Assembly: GCF_000024425.1 (NCBI RefSeq)
Contig: NC_013946.1
Coordinates: 3,033,458-3,097,457, forward strand
DNA: 64,000 nucleotides
DNA from: Meiothermus ruber DSM 1279
GTDB taxonomy: Bacteria; Deinococcota; Deinococci; Deinococcales; Thermaceae
Reading direction: 5' to 3'
Below are positions 15,611 to 25,067 of this stretch, piece by piece. The translations under genes and the position numbers were made by a program. The notes below the pieces were generated by a model. That model had not been told where the DNA came from. It searched no databases and saw only the letters and a program-made list of their open reading frames with translations. The stretch's first letter is position 1; every line of letters starts with the position of its first letter.

Positions 15611-18600
15611 CCGTTCATCCCCGCGGGTGCGGGGAATACGCGGTGGGCAACGAGCAGGGGTGGGCGCTCAACGGTTCATCCCCGCGGGTGCGGGGAATAC
15701 CAGAACCCAGTCTCAAAGTAGTTGCCATCGAACGGTTCATCCCCGCGGGTGCGGGGAATACCGATGTCGTCCACGCTCAGTGCGGGGGCATCGCGGTTCA
15801 TCCCCGCGGGTGCGGGGAATACGGAGTCGGGCCGCTTTGTTCTGGTGCCCACGCCGGTTCATCCCCGCGGGTGCGGGGAATACATGTGGTTCCAACTTCT
15901 GTCCTTCTCCCATAGCGGTTCATCCCCGCGGGTGCGGGGAATACTCGAACTGTTCAAACGCTGAGCAAATATCGGTCGGTTCATCCCCGCGGGTGCGGGG
16001 AATACACTGTGGATGGCTCCCGTGATCTGCGGGGTGCCGGTTCATCCCCGCGGGTGCGGGGAATACTCATGTGTAGGAGACAGATACGAAGTATCTGTCG
16101 GTTCATCCCCGCGGGTGCGGGGAATACGCTTGTCTTCCACCACAGAAGCCTTTGCAATCCGGTTCATCCCCGCGGGTGCGGGGAATACCCCTCGGATTTT
16201 GCGCGCCGCACGATGGCCGCCGGTTCATCCCCGCGGGTGCGGGGAATACTTCAGGGCCCCATTCCATGGCCGCTTCTTGCCCGGTTCATCCCCGCGGGTG
16301 CGGGGAATACGACTGCCGCATTGATGTTGTCGCAGGCCATATACGGTTCATCCCCGCGGGTGCGGGGAATACCTGGGGCTGGGTGCGGTTACCCCCAAGC
16401 TGAGCGGTTCATCCCCGCGGGTGCGGGGAATACCGGTGGTTGACCCGCACCGTCCAGGTGCGGGTCGGTTCATCCCCGCGGGTGCGGGGAATACATGAAA
16501 TGCGTATGCCGCTGCGTCGACCATGTCGGTTCATCCCCGCGGGTGCGGGGAATACACCAACGCATGGCCGCTATACGACTACGCCATCGGTTCATCCCCG
16601 CGGGTGCGGGGAATACGGGGAAAAGGCCAAAGCCTGGTTGCGCTCAAAGCGGTTCATCCCCGCGGGTGCGGGGAATACGGCCCCCAGGCCTGGGCGGGCA
16701 GCCTCTGCTCGGTTCATCCCCGCGGGTGCGGGGAATACGATACATCGTTCGCCGAATCGCGGGGGTGGGGCGGTTCATCCCCGCGGGTGCGGGGAATACG
16801 AGTCTCTTGGGGAGAAAGCAAAAACCAGGGACGGTTCATCCCCGCGGGTGCGGGGAATACCACTGGTGGCCGGGAGTATGGACACAATGTCGGTTCATCC
16901 CCGCGGGTGCGGGGAATACTCCACCGCGCCATCGGCTATATGCAGGCCTACCGGTTCATCCCCGCGGGTGCGGGGAATACACAACGAAACGCACTTCGGC
17001 GTCACCGAGTGTCGGTTCATCCCCGCGGGTGCGGGGAATACCGGCCAGCAGCGGCGATTGCAGCATCGAAAAGCGGTTCATCCCCGCGGGTGCGGGGAAT
17101 ACACCCGACGCACAAGCTCAGGCGGCAGCTTGACCGGTTCATCCCCGCGGGTGCGGGGAATACGGGGCGACATGGGAAAAGGGAAGTGAGCCCACCGGTT
17201 CATCCCCGCGGGTGCGGGGAATACGCGTGGGCCCGGGGGAAGGGGGATTGAACCCTACGGTTCATCCCCGCGGGTGCGGGGAATACGACGGCCACCATCT
17301 TTGAACGGCAGGTGGCCCGGTTCATCCCCGCGGGTGCGGGGAATACATTACATGGTAGCGCGCCATTGTGTAATGTCCACGGTTCATCCCCGCGGGTGCG
17401 GGGAATACGCCGAGGGCAAAAGACGGGCTTCCCTACCTGACCGGTTCATCCCCGCGGGTGCGGGGAATACGTAGCGCTCCATGTCCTTGGTGTGATCGTT
17501 TTCCGGTTCATCCCCGCGGGTGCGGGGAATACTACGAGCGCTGGGGGACGAAGGGGCCGCCCTACGGTTCATCCCCGCGGGTGCGGGGAATACGGCATCA
17601 TCTAGGGGGCTAGACGTGCTCGAGTACGGTTCATCCCCGCGGGTGCGGGGAATACGCTCGAGGCGGGCCCGGTCATCCGGTTCAGCACGGTTCATCCCCG
17701 CGGGTGCGGGGAATACACTGCCCAAGCGTGACAAAAAAGGACGCTTCACGGTTCATCCCCGCGGGTGCGGGGAATACTTCACCAAGCAAGCCTTGCACAA
17801 CCTGCGCGGCGGTTCATCCCCGCGGGTGCGGGGAATACTGTGGCCTGATACCGTGTGGCGGCATCCTCAGCGGTTCATCCCCGCGGGTGCGGGGAATACT
17901 CCTCTACCCCCCTGGTGGTACGTCTGAGACCCGGTTCATCCCCGCGGGTGCGGGGAATACGCGCGCTACCCGCCAGGTCATGCCAGTTCCCTCCGGTTCA
18001 TCCCCGCGGGTGCGGGGAATACTGGGGCCCCGCCGATTGGGCCGATGCCCTGCGCGGTTCATCCCCGCGGGTGCGGGGAATACGCGCACGGCCAACCGGC
18101 TCAGCACCGGGCGCAGGGTTCATCCCCGCGGGTGCGGGGAATACGCAGCACGTCTTGGACGTGTACTGCGGTGGCACCGGTTCATCCCCGCGGGTGCGGG
18201 GAATACGCATTTCGCGATGGGCTCCGCGCCGATGGCTACGGTTCATCCCCGCGGGTGCGGGGAATACGAGGGCCCTGTCCAGGCCCAGCGCCAGAATGAC
18301 CGGTTCATCCCCGCGGGTGCGGGGAATACCCCTGCTAAAGTGGGAATCCGGATATTCATGCGGTTCATCCCCGCGGGTGCGGGGAATACCTCGCGCATGG
18401 AGAGGGTCAGGGTCAGGCCGTCGGTTCATCCCCGCGGGTGCGGGGAATACGGCAACCCCCACAAGTCCCGAGGCGGCGCAGAGCGGTTCATCCCCGCGGG
18501 TGCGGGGAATACGGGCGACTTCTCGATCGGGACTTCGCCCCATCCGGTTCATCCCCGCGGGTGCGGGGAATACCTCGAGGGCCGGGTTGCTGAAGCCGAT

Positions 18601-20166
18601 GTCCACCGGTTCATCCCCGCGGGTGCGGGGAATACAAAGACCCTCGGTCTGGACGTAGGGCTACAGGACGGTTCATCCCCGCGGGTGCGGGGAATACGGC
18701 GTACTCCTGGCCGAAGATCAGGCTTAAGACGGTTCATCCCCGCGGGTGCGGGGAATACGCTGGCGCATGGCCGCTCGAGCATCTCATGGCCCGGTTCATC
18801 CCCGCGGGTGCGGGGAATACGTTGTAGGGCGGGGCTCCCTGCCCGACCAGGGCGGTTCATCCCCGCGGGTGCGGGGAATACGCACCGGGTACCAGTCGAG
18901 GGCCTGAGGGAGCGGTTCATCCCCGCGGGTGCGGGGAATACGTCCTGCCCGAGCATTTCGCGCTCGTGCAGTTCGGTTCATCCCCGCGGGTGCGGGGAAT
19001 ACTCCGACGAGCCCAAGCCGGTGCTGCGCTTTCTCGGTTCATCCCCGCGGGTGCGGGGAATACTGTACCGGGCGGCTCAAAACGCGCTACAAGAGCGGTT
19101 CATCCCCGCGGGTGCGGGGAATACTCAGGCTCGGGGGCGGCCCAGGGGCAGGCCGCCGGTTCATCCCCGCGGGTGCGGGGAATACGGACGCGGATGGGTA
19201 TTTCTCTCATGCGTCACCTCGGTTCATCCCCGCGGGTGCGGGGAATACTGCGCAAACATTCGGTGCCGATAGGGTACGCTCGGTTCATCCCCGCGGGTGC
19301 GGGGAATACGTTAGCGAGTCAGGGGATATTTACAGGATTTCCGGTTCATCCCCGCGGGTGCGGGGAATACGGACGCGGATGGGTATTTCTCTCATGCGTC
19401 ACCTCGGTTCATCCCCGCGGGTGCGGGGAATACTGCGCAAACATTCGGTGCCGATAGGGTACGCTCGGTTCATCCCCGCGGGTGCGGGGAATACGTTAGC
19501 GAGTCAGGGGATATTTACAGGATTTCCGGTTCATCCCCGCGGGTGCGGGGAATACGTCGCCGGGCACCTGGCTGCCGTACAGGCGCTCGGTTCATCCCCG
19601 CGGGTGCGGGGAATACCAGCTCTACACCCAGCACATCGGATCCGGCACCGGTTCATCCCCGCGGGTGCGGGGAATACTCATCGGGACAATCAAGAACGGC
19701 TCAGGGACTTCGGTTCATCCCCGCGGGTGCGGGGAATACGCGACGCTGGGCTGTGCAACGACGCTCTGCCCGGTTCATCCCCGCGGGTGCGGGGAATACC
19801 CGCTCCACTAGCCTGTAGGTCCAGTATACGTCGGTTCATCCCCGCGGGTGCGGGAAATACTGCAGGTGGCTACTGTGGCTGTGGCCACTATTCGGTTCAT
19901 CCCCGCGGGTGCGGGGAATACGGGGACGCCCCGATTGATAAGTGGGGCGGATCTGGTTCATCCCCGCGGGTGCGGGGAATACGCGGCGCTGCTCTTTTCG
20001 TTTTTCCCGTTTGCTCGGTTCATCCCCGCGGGTGCGGGGAATACGCTGCTGACCGTGCTGGGGGACACGGCATCGGCCGGTTCATCCCCGCGGGTGCGGG
20101 GAATACGTTGAACGGTCCGTTGAGGACAGGGTGCTTTCGGTTCATCCCCGCGGGTGCGGGGAATAC
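15611..20166 (-). CRISPR. Type I-E CRISPR array, 75 repeats and 74 spacers
   Basis: I count 75 repeats of 29 bp at about 61-bp steps. On the plus strand each starts CGGTTCATCC and ends GGGGAATAC; the inner hairpin is CCCCGC-loop-GCGGGG. Read on the minus strand it begins GTATTCCCCGC and ends ATGAACCG, the type I-E pattern with an eight-base 5' handle, so transcription is minus, away from cas2. Spacers are mostly 32-33 bp (range 30-34). Variant repeats: first base or second base changed at 15611, 18116 and 19954, and an internal G to A in the copy at 19832. A three-spacer block is duplicated at 19186-19555. Confidence 0.98.
19186..19555 (-). repeat. Tandem duplication of a three-spacer block inside the array
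   Basis: Spacers at 19186-19219, 19249-19280 and 19310-19341 recur in the same order at 19371-19404, 19434-19465 and 19495-19526. The unit is 185 bp including three repeats. Such blocks arise by unequal recombination between repeats. Confidence 0.95.
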
Positions 20167-20236
20167 ACTTGATTCTAACAGCAAAACTAGCCGCTCGATC
20201 CCCCGGAAGTGTCAGAATCCCGAGTCTGATTGTCAA
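20167..20236 (-). promoter_or_regulatory. CRISPR leader and array promoter, overlapping cas2
   Basis: Only 20 bp separate the leader-end repeat from the cas2 stop codon. A promoter lies inside the 3' end of cas2: TTGACA (20231-20236), 17-bp spacer, GACACT (20208-20213), giving a start near 20201 and about 35 bases of transcribed leader. A TAGAAT at the repeat border could be a second -10. Confidence 0.55.
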
Positions 20237-20567
20237 GATTCACCCCTGGTTTGGCTTTTCTACTTCGCTTTTGGTGCATACGCTCCCACTCGGCATTCTT
20301 CACGGCCACCAGGGTCAGGCCGTCAAAGTCTACGAGGGTGCGGGTGGTGTCGCCATGGGTTCGGATGGCAAAGCCCTGTTCGTTGTTGGTGCGGTAGAGC
20401 AGGCAGCAGCGTCCAGCAGTTTTTTTGGCGACGCACTTTTCCCAGAGCAGGTCGCGCACCAGCGCCGAAACGCTGCCCACAAACACACCGGTACTCACCT
20501 CGAGCATCCAGCGCGAGAGCTCACCCCTCAGGGTCTTGGGTACCTTCTCCAGGACGATCACTACCAT
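20187..20567 (-). CDS. cas2: CRISPR-associated endoribonuclease/integrase subunit Cas2 (type I-E)
   Basis: 126 residues. Cas2e bridges two Cas1 dimers in the spacer-integration complex. The start MVVIVLEKVPKTLRGELSRW and the GVFVGSVSALVRDLLWEK segment are typical of the I-E subtype. The protein is longer than most Cas2e because its last about 20 polar residues (Asp/Ser/Gly-rich) are encoded by the leader region. The start lies inside cas1, a 47-bp overlap, so the two are translated together. Confidence 0.95.
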   Translation of the reverse strand: MVVIVLEKVPKTLRGELSRWMLEVSTGVFVGSVSALVRDLLWEKCVAKKTAGRCCLLYRTNNEQGFAIRTHGDTTRTLVDFDGLTLVAVKNAEWERMHQKRSRKAKPGVNLDNQTRDSDTSGGSSG

Positions 20568-21483
20568 AGGCTATCCCACCTGGAACCGGGCCGTCGGGAT
20601 CCCATAGATCGCCCGGTGCTGCGGGGTCGGCAGCGTAGGGGTCGGGGGTCTCGAGGGCATCGAAGAGGCTATGCAGGTCGGAGACGATGCGCTCCAGGAG
20701 CTTGACCTCCTTAAGCTGTTCGCGCAGGGTGTGGCGCACGCGGCGTTCGACGCCCACGTCCGACTCGGCGACCACTCGGAAGGCGGTGGGTATGAGGGTT
20801 TCGGCCTTGTAGATATCGGCCACGTCGTAAACGAAGGAAAGCTGCTTACCGGTGTGGATGAAGCCCAGGGCCGGGCTGTAGCCCGCCGAGAGGATGGCGG
20901 CGTGGGCCAGGCCATACAGGCAGGCTGCCCCGGCGGAGATGGCGCGGTTGATGGGGTCGGCGGCGGCCCAGTTGCCCCGCTGGTAGTTGCGGCCCTTCCA
21001 CTCCACGCCGGTCTCGCGGCTCCAGCGGGCGTAGGTCTCGCGCACCCGCACCCCTTCCAGGCCCCGGATTTGCTCAAGGGAAAGCTCGGGCGACAGCGGC
21101 TCGGGAAAGCGCAGCCGGTAGAGGCGCTTGACCACCTCGAGGTGGGCCTCGGGGTCGGCCCAGGCCCGCACCTGGCGCATCAGGTTGGCGCTGGAGCGGG
21201 TCTCCCCCATCCCGCTGGCATAGAAGCGCACCATCTCCTCACCCACCCAGAACACTGAACAGCCGTTGTTGGCTAGCTGGCGTATAGCGGCGTGGGTGAT
21301 GGAGGTGCCAGGGCCCAGCATCAGCACCCCCAGCGCCGCCGCCGGGATGGCTACCACCCCTTCCTGGCTGTAGTAGGCCACCGCCTGGTCTTGCTGCTCG
21401 AGGCGGCCGTGTTCCAGGTAAAGGTACGAGAGCCCATCGCGGAATTTGGGGAGTTCCTGGAGGTTGCGGGTCTCGTACTTCAT
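20521..21483 (-). CDS. cas1: CRISPR-associated endonuclease Cas1 (type I-E)
   Basis: 320 residues. Cas1 is the metal-dependent integrase that inserts new spacers at the leader end. Catalytic-region motifs: CSVFWVGEEMVRFYASG, then the glutamate region around DPINRAISAGAACLYGLAHAAI, the histidine in LGFIHTGKQLSFVYD and the aspartate in VYDVADIYK. The open frame extends upstream to 21723 through cas6e, but the ATG at 21483, two bases after the cas6e stop, begins the family sequence. The C terminus overlaps cas2. Confidence 0.96.
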   Translation of the reverse strand: MKYETRNLQELPKFRDGLSYLYLEHGRLEQQDQAVAYYSQEGVVAIPAAALGVLMLGPGTSITHAAIRQLANNGCSVFWVGEEMVRFYASGMGETRSSANLMRQVRAWADPEAHLEVVKRLYRLRFPEPLSPELSLEQIRGLEGVRVRETYARWSRETGVEWKGRNYQRGNWAAADPINRAISAGAACLYGLAHAAILSAGYSPALGFIHTGKQLSFVYDVADIYKAETLIPTAFRVVAESDVGVERRVRHTLREQLKEVKLLERIVSDLHSLFDALETPDPYAADPAAPGDLWDPDGPVPGGIAYGSDRPGEGTQDPEG

Positions 21484-21485
21484 GG

Positions 21486-22118
21486 CTACACCTTTGCGAT
21501 GGAAAGCAGGCCAAAACCCAGGGCTTTGGCGTGGCCCAGGCCAGCAGCCAGGGTGTGTTTGAAAGCCTCGAGGTCGGTGATCTTCAGATGCCCCTCGTAC
21601 AGCACCGACTGAAGCACAATCGGGCCGGAGCCGTCGTGTTTGTACATGCGCACCCGCTCGCTCTGAACCACCATCGCGCCCAGCACCGAGAAGCCCCCTT
21701 TGGCTCCCTGGCGATGCAGCCACTCGAGCTGCTCTTCGAGGGTTTTCAAACCGTGGCGCTTGCGCTTTTTGCTATCAGGATTGTTGGGATCTTTTTTGGT
21801 CACAGTAGGGTTAGCACGTAGGCGAAAGCGCAGCACCTGGGCAGGCTGGAGGTGCTCGAGGGGGATGGGTTTGGAGGCTGGGGGCTGGGCAAAGTAGCCG
21901 GGGAAACGCTGGACCAATTTTTCCCAGTCCGGCATCCCGGCACTCTGCACCAGCACAATGGGGATTTTTCCTACCTCAGCCCGCCACAAAAAGCGCGCTG
22001 GGGTCTGATTGGGCCCGGCAAAGGCATGGCACAGGGTGGCGTGCAGCTCATAGGGGCTGGCCAGGTCGGTGCGGGCCTGCTTAGAGCGGGGATCAAGCTG
22101 GAGTCGGCTCAGGTACAC
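21486..22118 (-). CDS. cas6e: CRISPR pre-crRNA endonuclease Cas6e (CasE/Cse3)
   Basis: 210 residues. It cuts each repeat at the 3' base of the hairpin and stays bound to it in Cascade. The N-terminal RAMP fold begins MYLSRLQLD; the catalytic histidine is in YELHATLCHAF (about residue 26). The glycine-rich loop GLGHAKALGFGLLSI is at the C terminus. A lysine/arginine stretch (KKDPNNPDSKKRKRH) lies on the repeat-binding side. It overlaps the end of cas5 by 26 bp. Confidence 0.96.
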   Translation of the reverse strand: MYLSRLQLDPRSKQARTDLASPYELHATLCHAFAGPNQTPARFLWRAEVGKIPIVLVQSAGMPDWEKLVQRFPGYFAQPPASKPIPLEHLQPAQVLRFRLRANPTVTKKDPNNPDSKKRKRHGLKTLEEQLEWLHRQGAKGGFSVLGAMVVQSERVRMYKHDGSGPIVLQSVLYEGHLKITDLEAFKHTLAAGLGHAKALGFGLLSIAKV

Positions 22119-22788
22119 GCTTCACCTCCACCCAATGAGGAACCACAAAACGGGCCCCAAAGCGGCGTTCCGCAAAGGAGCCCAGCGGCTGATCCATGCG
22201 CAGCGAACCTTCGCTCGAGCCCCAGTTTTCCAGCATGACCAGGCACCTGACCGACTCGCAATCCTTCCCCTCTTCGTCCTTCGGCCAATCGCGCCCGAGG
22301 TAGCGGTACTTGAGGGCTTCCTGCAAAGGCTCCTCGCGCAGGCCGTCCTCGAGATACACCCCTGGGCTGGGCAGGTAGCCCTTTCTACCCAGAAATAGCG
22401 GCCAGGAGGGGTTCTTCAGCGCCCGGTGCGCGCGCTCCAGGAGGCGTTGGTCTTCCCCCTCGAGCCCCACCAGGAAAACCGCATCGGCCAGGTAGTAGCG
22501 CCGGGATGTGGTGGTGGGGTGCACCTTGGACTCATCGGCGGCGATCACGTTCTGGGCGGTCTGGTAGTCGTAGCGCAGCACCCCCGGCTGGTCGACGCGC
22601 ACCCCCATCCGCAAACGCGCCAGCTCGAGCACAGGCGCCCGCTCTTCGCGGTCTATGCCCATAGCCGCACACAGCAAGCCGATCACCCCGCTTTTGGAGG
22701 GGGTGAGGTCGGTGTCTCGCTCGTCAAAGCGGCTTTTGGTGCCCCAGGACTGCATGGGGCCCGCCAGGCGCAACAGCAGGGTGGGCAT
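22093..22788 (-). CDS. cas5e: Cascade subunit Cas5e (CasD)
   Basis: 231 residues. Cas5e caps the 5' handle of the crRNA in Cascade. Characteristic start LLLRLAGPMQSWGTKSRFDERDT, then PSKSGVIGLLCAAMG and the repeat-handle thumb region (QNVIAADESKVHPTTTSRRYYLADAVF). The ATG at 22788 is one base after the cas7 stop; an in-frame upstream ATG at 22806 would overlap cas7 and adds six unconserved residues. Confidence 0.95.
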   Translation of the reverse strand: MPTLLLRLAGPMQSWGTKSRFDERDTDLTPSKSGVIGLLCAAMGIDREERAPVLELARLRMGVRVDQPGVLRYDYQTAQNVIAADESKVHPTTTSRRYYLADAVFLVGLEGEDQRLLERAHRALKNPSWPLFLGRKGYLPSPGVYLEDGLREEPLQEALKYRYLGRDWPKDEEGKDCESVRCLVMLENWGSSEGSLRMDQPLGSFAERRFGARFVVPHWVEVKRVPEPTPA

Positions 22789-22789
22789 C

Positions 22790-23962
22790 TCAGACCTCCA
22801 GCCCAAGGTTGGCCCTGACAGCTTTCATTGTGCTTTGCACCAGTTCGTCCAGGCTTCCCACGGGCGTGCCGATCTGGCTCTGGGCATCGGTGAGGTTGAG
22901 CACCCAGGCCGCTCCATCCTGCCCGTAGGCGGCGGAGAGCTTTTGCCACCTGGCCTCGAGCCGCTCCACCGAGGCCTCGGTAAGGCTTTTTTCCCGGCTT
23001 GGGCGCACCGGCTTCTCGAAGGCGTTGGCCAGGTTGCGCGGGTCGGCTTCCTGACGCACCGTGAACAGCACATACTCGGGGTCGTTGTGGGCCGCAAAGG
23101 AGTTCTGCTTGCCGCTGGGCTTGGCTTTGACTATCGCCCGCAGGAAGGCCTCGAGGCCCCGGAGCATCAGCTCGGTATCGTTCTGGAGGTTCGCACGGAG
23201 CTTCTCGAGGTCGAGCGCAACATAGCGGTAAAAGCAGGCCGAGTTGAACTCCACCGTACCGATCATGTCGGCCCCCGCATTGTCATCGGGCTTGAGGTCG
23301 TCCACAGCGGTGTAGAAGTCGAACTCGCGCTCCACGGCGTGGGTGGAAAGGGCATGGGCCACCTGGCAGGCGGCGTCCTGGTTCTTCTCGGGGAGGTCGG
23401 CCAGCATGCGCCCGAACAGGGCCACGTCCAGGGCCTTGCCGCCATCTAACACACTGCCCAGGGCTTTTTTGATTTCGTCGGGGACGGCTTCCCTGGCAGC
23501 TTTCTTGGCATCTTTGGTTTTCTTTTTACCCCCCTCTTCCTCGGCCTGGGGGGCCACCAGGCCATCCCAGTGCTGGTCGATGAGGTCAGCGATCCTGGCT
23601 ACCTCTTGCCTGCCCAAAAACAGCAGGTACTGGGTTTTGCCCTCTGCATCAACCCTCAGGCCCATACCGCCCAGGGCTTGCTCCACCTTCTGCCGGGCTT
23701 CCTCCTTGCCCCTGCCCCTGGCCTCGAGCTGATCTACCAATGCCTGAACCAGCCGCTTGGTGCGTAAAGCCAGCGCCTCCTGGGGCAGGCCATTGGGGTG
23801 GTCGCGCACATACTCCCGTGCAGCCCGCTTGAGGCACTGGCTGCTGATGCGCCCGCGGCGGTAGCCACCAAAAATGGCATCCTTGGGAGAGCCAGTGTCG
23901 TCGCGGTTGAGGTTGGAGGGGGCGAAGTTTTGCAGGATGTGAATCTCGAGCAGGTGTTTCAT
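22790..23962 (-). CDS. cas7e: Cascade backbone subunit Cas7e (CasC/Cse4)
   Basis: 390 residues, a little longer than the 363 of E. coli CasC. Six copies normally form the helical backbone along the spacer. Typical N terminus [38 protein letters not shown] split around the RNA-binding RAMP core, and the C-terminal half with [21 protein letters not shown] Lys/Glu-rich insertion near residues 135-155 ([14 protein letters not shown]) lies in the thumb region. AGGAGA stands six bases before the ATG; the DUF2939 gene ends nine bases upstream. Confidence 0.96.
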   Translation of the reverse strand: MKHLLEIHILQNFAPSNLNRDDTGSPKDAIFGGYRRGRISSQCLKRAAREYVRDHPNGLPQEALALRTKRLVQALVDQLEARGRGKEEARQKVEQALGGMGLRVDAEGKTQYLLFLGRQEVARIADLIDQHWDGLVAPQAEEEGGKKKTKDAKKAAREAVPDEIKKALGSVLDGGKALDVALFGRMLADLPEKNQDAACQVAHALSTHAVEREFDFYTAVDDLKPDDNAGADMIGTVEFNSACFYRYVALDLEKLRANLQNDTELMLRGLEAFLRAIVKAKPSGKQNSFAAHNDPEYVLFTVRQEADPRNLANAFEKPVRPSREKSLTEASVERLEARWQKLSAAYGQDGAAWVLNLTDAQSQIGTPVGSLDELVQSTMKAVRANLGLEV

Positions 23963-23971
23963 GTTTTTCTC

Positions 23972-24469
23972 CTATTGCGATAGATTGAGATCGATCTGTA
24001 GCCGAACAACCTTCCACCCCAGGCCCTGGCGTTCCATGACCAGGCCTTCGTTGGGGTTATCTTTAGCGTGAATAAACGCTTCGGAGAGACCGCGGCGCTT
24101 GATGCGCCAGTGGGTCACATTTTGTGTATCGGCCTGCCCCGGCTCCTCTCCCGTACCAACGCTGGCAAGCCCTTCAGGCGTGACGTAAGCATCTATAACC
24201 CGGTCGACCATCGGCCCCACAAAAGCCAGGGCCAGCGCCCCGAAGCCCGTGGTGTCTTTCTCAACTTCTCGCATAAACGCGCGGTTGAGATCGGATTTCA
24301 GGCTTTCCCGCACCCTGGGAAAGTCCACATATCTTGAAACGGCCGAAGCGTTGTTGGTTGCTATGGCCCGCTGCAACCCGCGAAGGGCAAGGTAGGGGGA
24401 GAACCAAAAATAAGCGAACCCCAGCACCATAGCCGCAATCGCTACCCACAACCACTGTTTACTGCGCAT
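23972..24469 (-). CDS. DUF2939-type membrane-anchored protein inside the Cascade operon
   Basis: 165 residues. One N-terminal transmembrane helix or uncleaved signal (WLWVAIAAMVLGFAYFWF, residues 6-23), then the DUF2939 hallmark SPYLALRGLQRAIATNN and SRYVDFPRVRESLKSDL, with the extracytoplasmic remainder (AYVTPEGLASV, WRIKRRGLSEAFIHAKD). DUF2939 has no known biochemical role. The ATG overlaps the end of cse2 by 11 bp and has GGAGGGTGA in front, and cas7 follows after nine bases, so it is a true member of the operon. Canonical type I-E operons have cse2 directly followed by cas7. The open frame upstream of 24469 is a shadow of cse2. Confidence 0.85.
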   Translation of the reverse strand: MRSKQWLWVAIAAMVLGFAYFWFSPYLALRGLQRAIATNNASAVSRYVDFPRVRESLKSDLNRAFMREVEKDTTGFGALALAFVGPMVDRVIDAYVTPEGLASVGTGEEPGQADTQNVTHWRIKRRGLSEAFIHAKDNPNEGLVMERQGLGWKVVRLQIDLNLSQ

Positions 24470-25067
24470 CTTCACCCTCCATGGAGATGGTCTCTTCCTT
24501 AGCAACGGTACGGTAGAAAGCCCTGGCCCATTTCTGTTGCACTGGCTTGCGCTCACGGTTCCAGGCCAGCAGGTCGCGCAGGAGTTCCGACCAGTAGATG
24601 CGGATGTCGTCCTGGCTCTCAATAAGCTGCACCATCTGGCGCAGGCGGTAGGGCAACTGCTCTTCATCGGCATCCAGCAGGGCGATAAAGCGCTGCTCGA
24701 TGCTTTTGGACTGGTCGCGCGCAAGGTAAAGCTGTGCAATGGCGTGACCCAGCGTGCGGCGGTAGCCTTTATTCACGCCTCCTTCATTGTTCTGGCCCAC
24801 CTCAGGCTCCTCTTCATCTTTGCGAAACTGCTCCAGCTCCGATGAAGAGACCGTGCTGGCCCACAAACCGGCCACCAGGTAATAACAAATCCGCTCCCAG
24901 CGATCTTCGTGCTCGTCCTGGATGCGCCCCAGGAACCCCTCAACCAGCGGAACCACCTCCGCTCCCGGCGCATCCAGGCCGCGGCGCATCCGTGCCAGGT
25001 CGGCTGGCGTGCTGCGCTGGCGCAGGTACCGTACAAAAGCCTGTTCTCTACTGACTTCCTTTTGCAC
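24459..25067 (-). CDS. cse2: Cascade small subunit Cse2 (CasB)
   Basis: 202 residues, all helical; two copies stabilise the R-loop along the Cascade belly. Family features are FVRYLRQRSTPADLARMRRGLDAPG and the C-terminal WSELLRDLLAWNRERKPVQQKWARAFY. It is longer than the 160-170 residues common in E. coli and Thermus because of an acidic insertion (KDEEEPEVGQNNEGG). GTG start with AAGGAGG seven bases upstream, located inside the end of cse1. Confidence 0.94.
   Translation of the reverse strand: MQKEVSREQAFVRYLRQRSTPADLARMRRGLDAPGAEVVPLVEGFLGRIQDEHEDRWERICYYLVAGLWASTVSSSELEQFRKDEEEPEVGQNNEGGVNKGYRRTLGHAIAQLYLARDQSKSIEQRFIALLDADEEQLPYRLRQMVQLIESQDDIRIYWSELLRDLLAWNRERKPVQQKWARAFYRTVAKEETISMEGEDAQ

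Noticed and set aside
15627-20569. Long ORFs across the CRISPR array with repeated phrases such as SSPRVRGI and FIPAGAGNT
   Set aside because: They are translations of the 29-bp repeat in three frames; no ribosome binding sites and no family.
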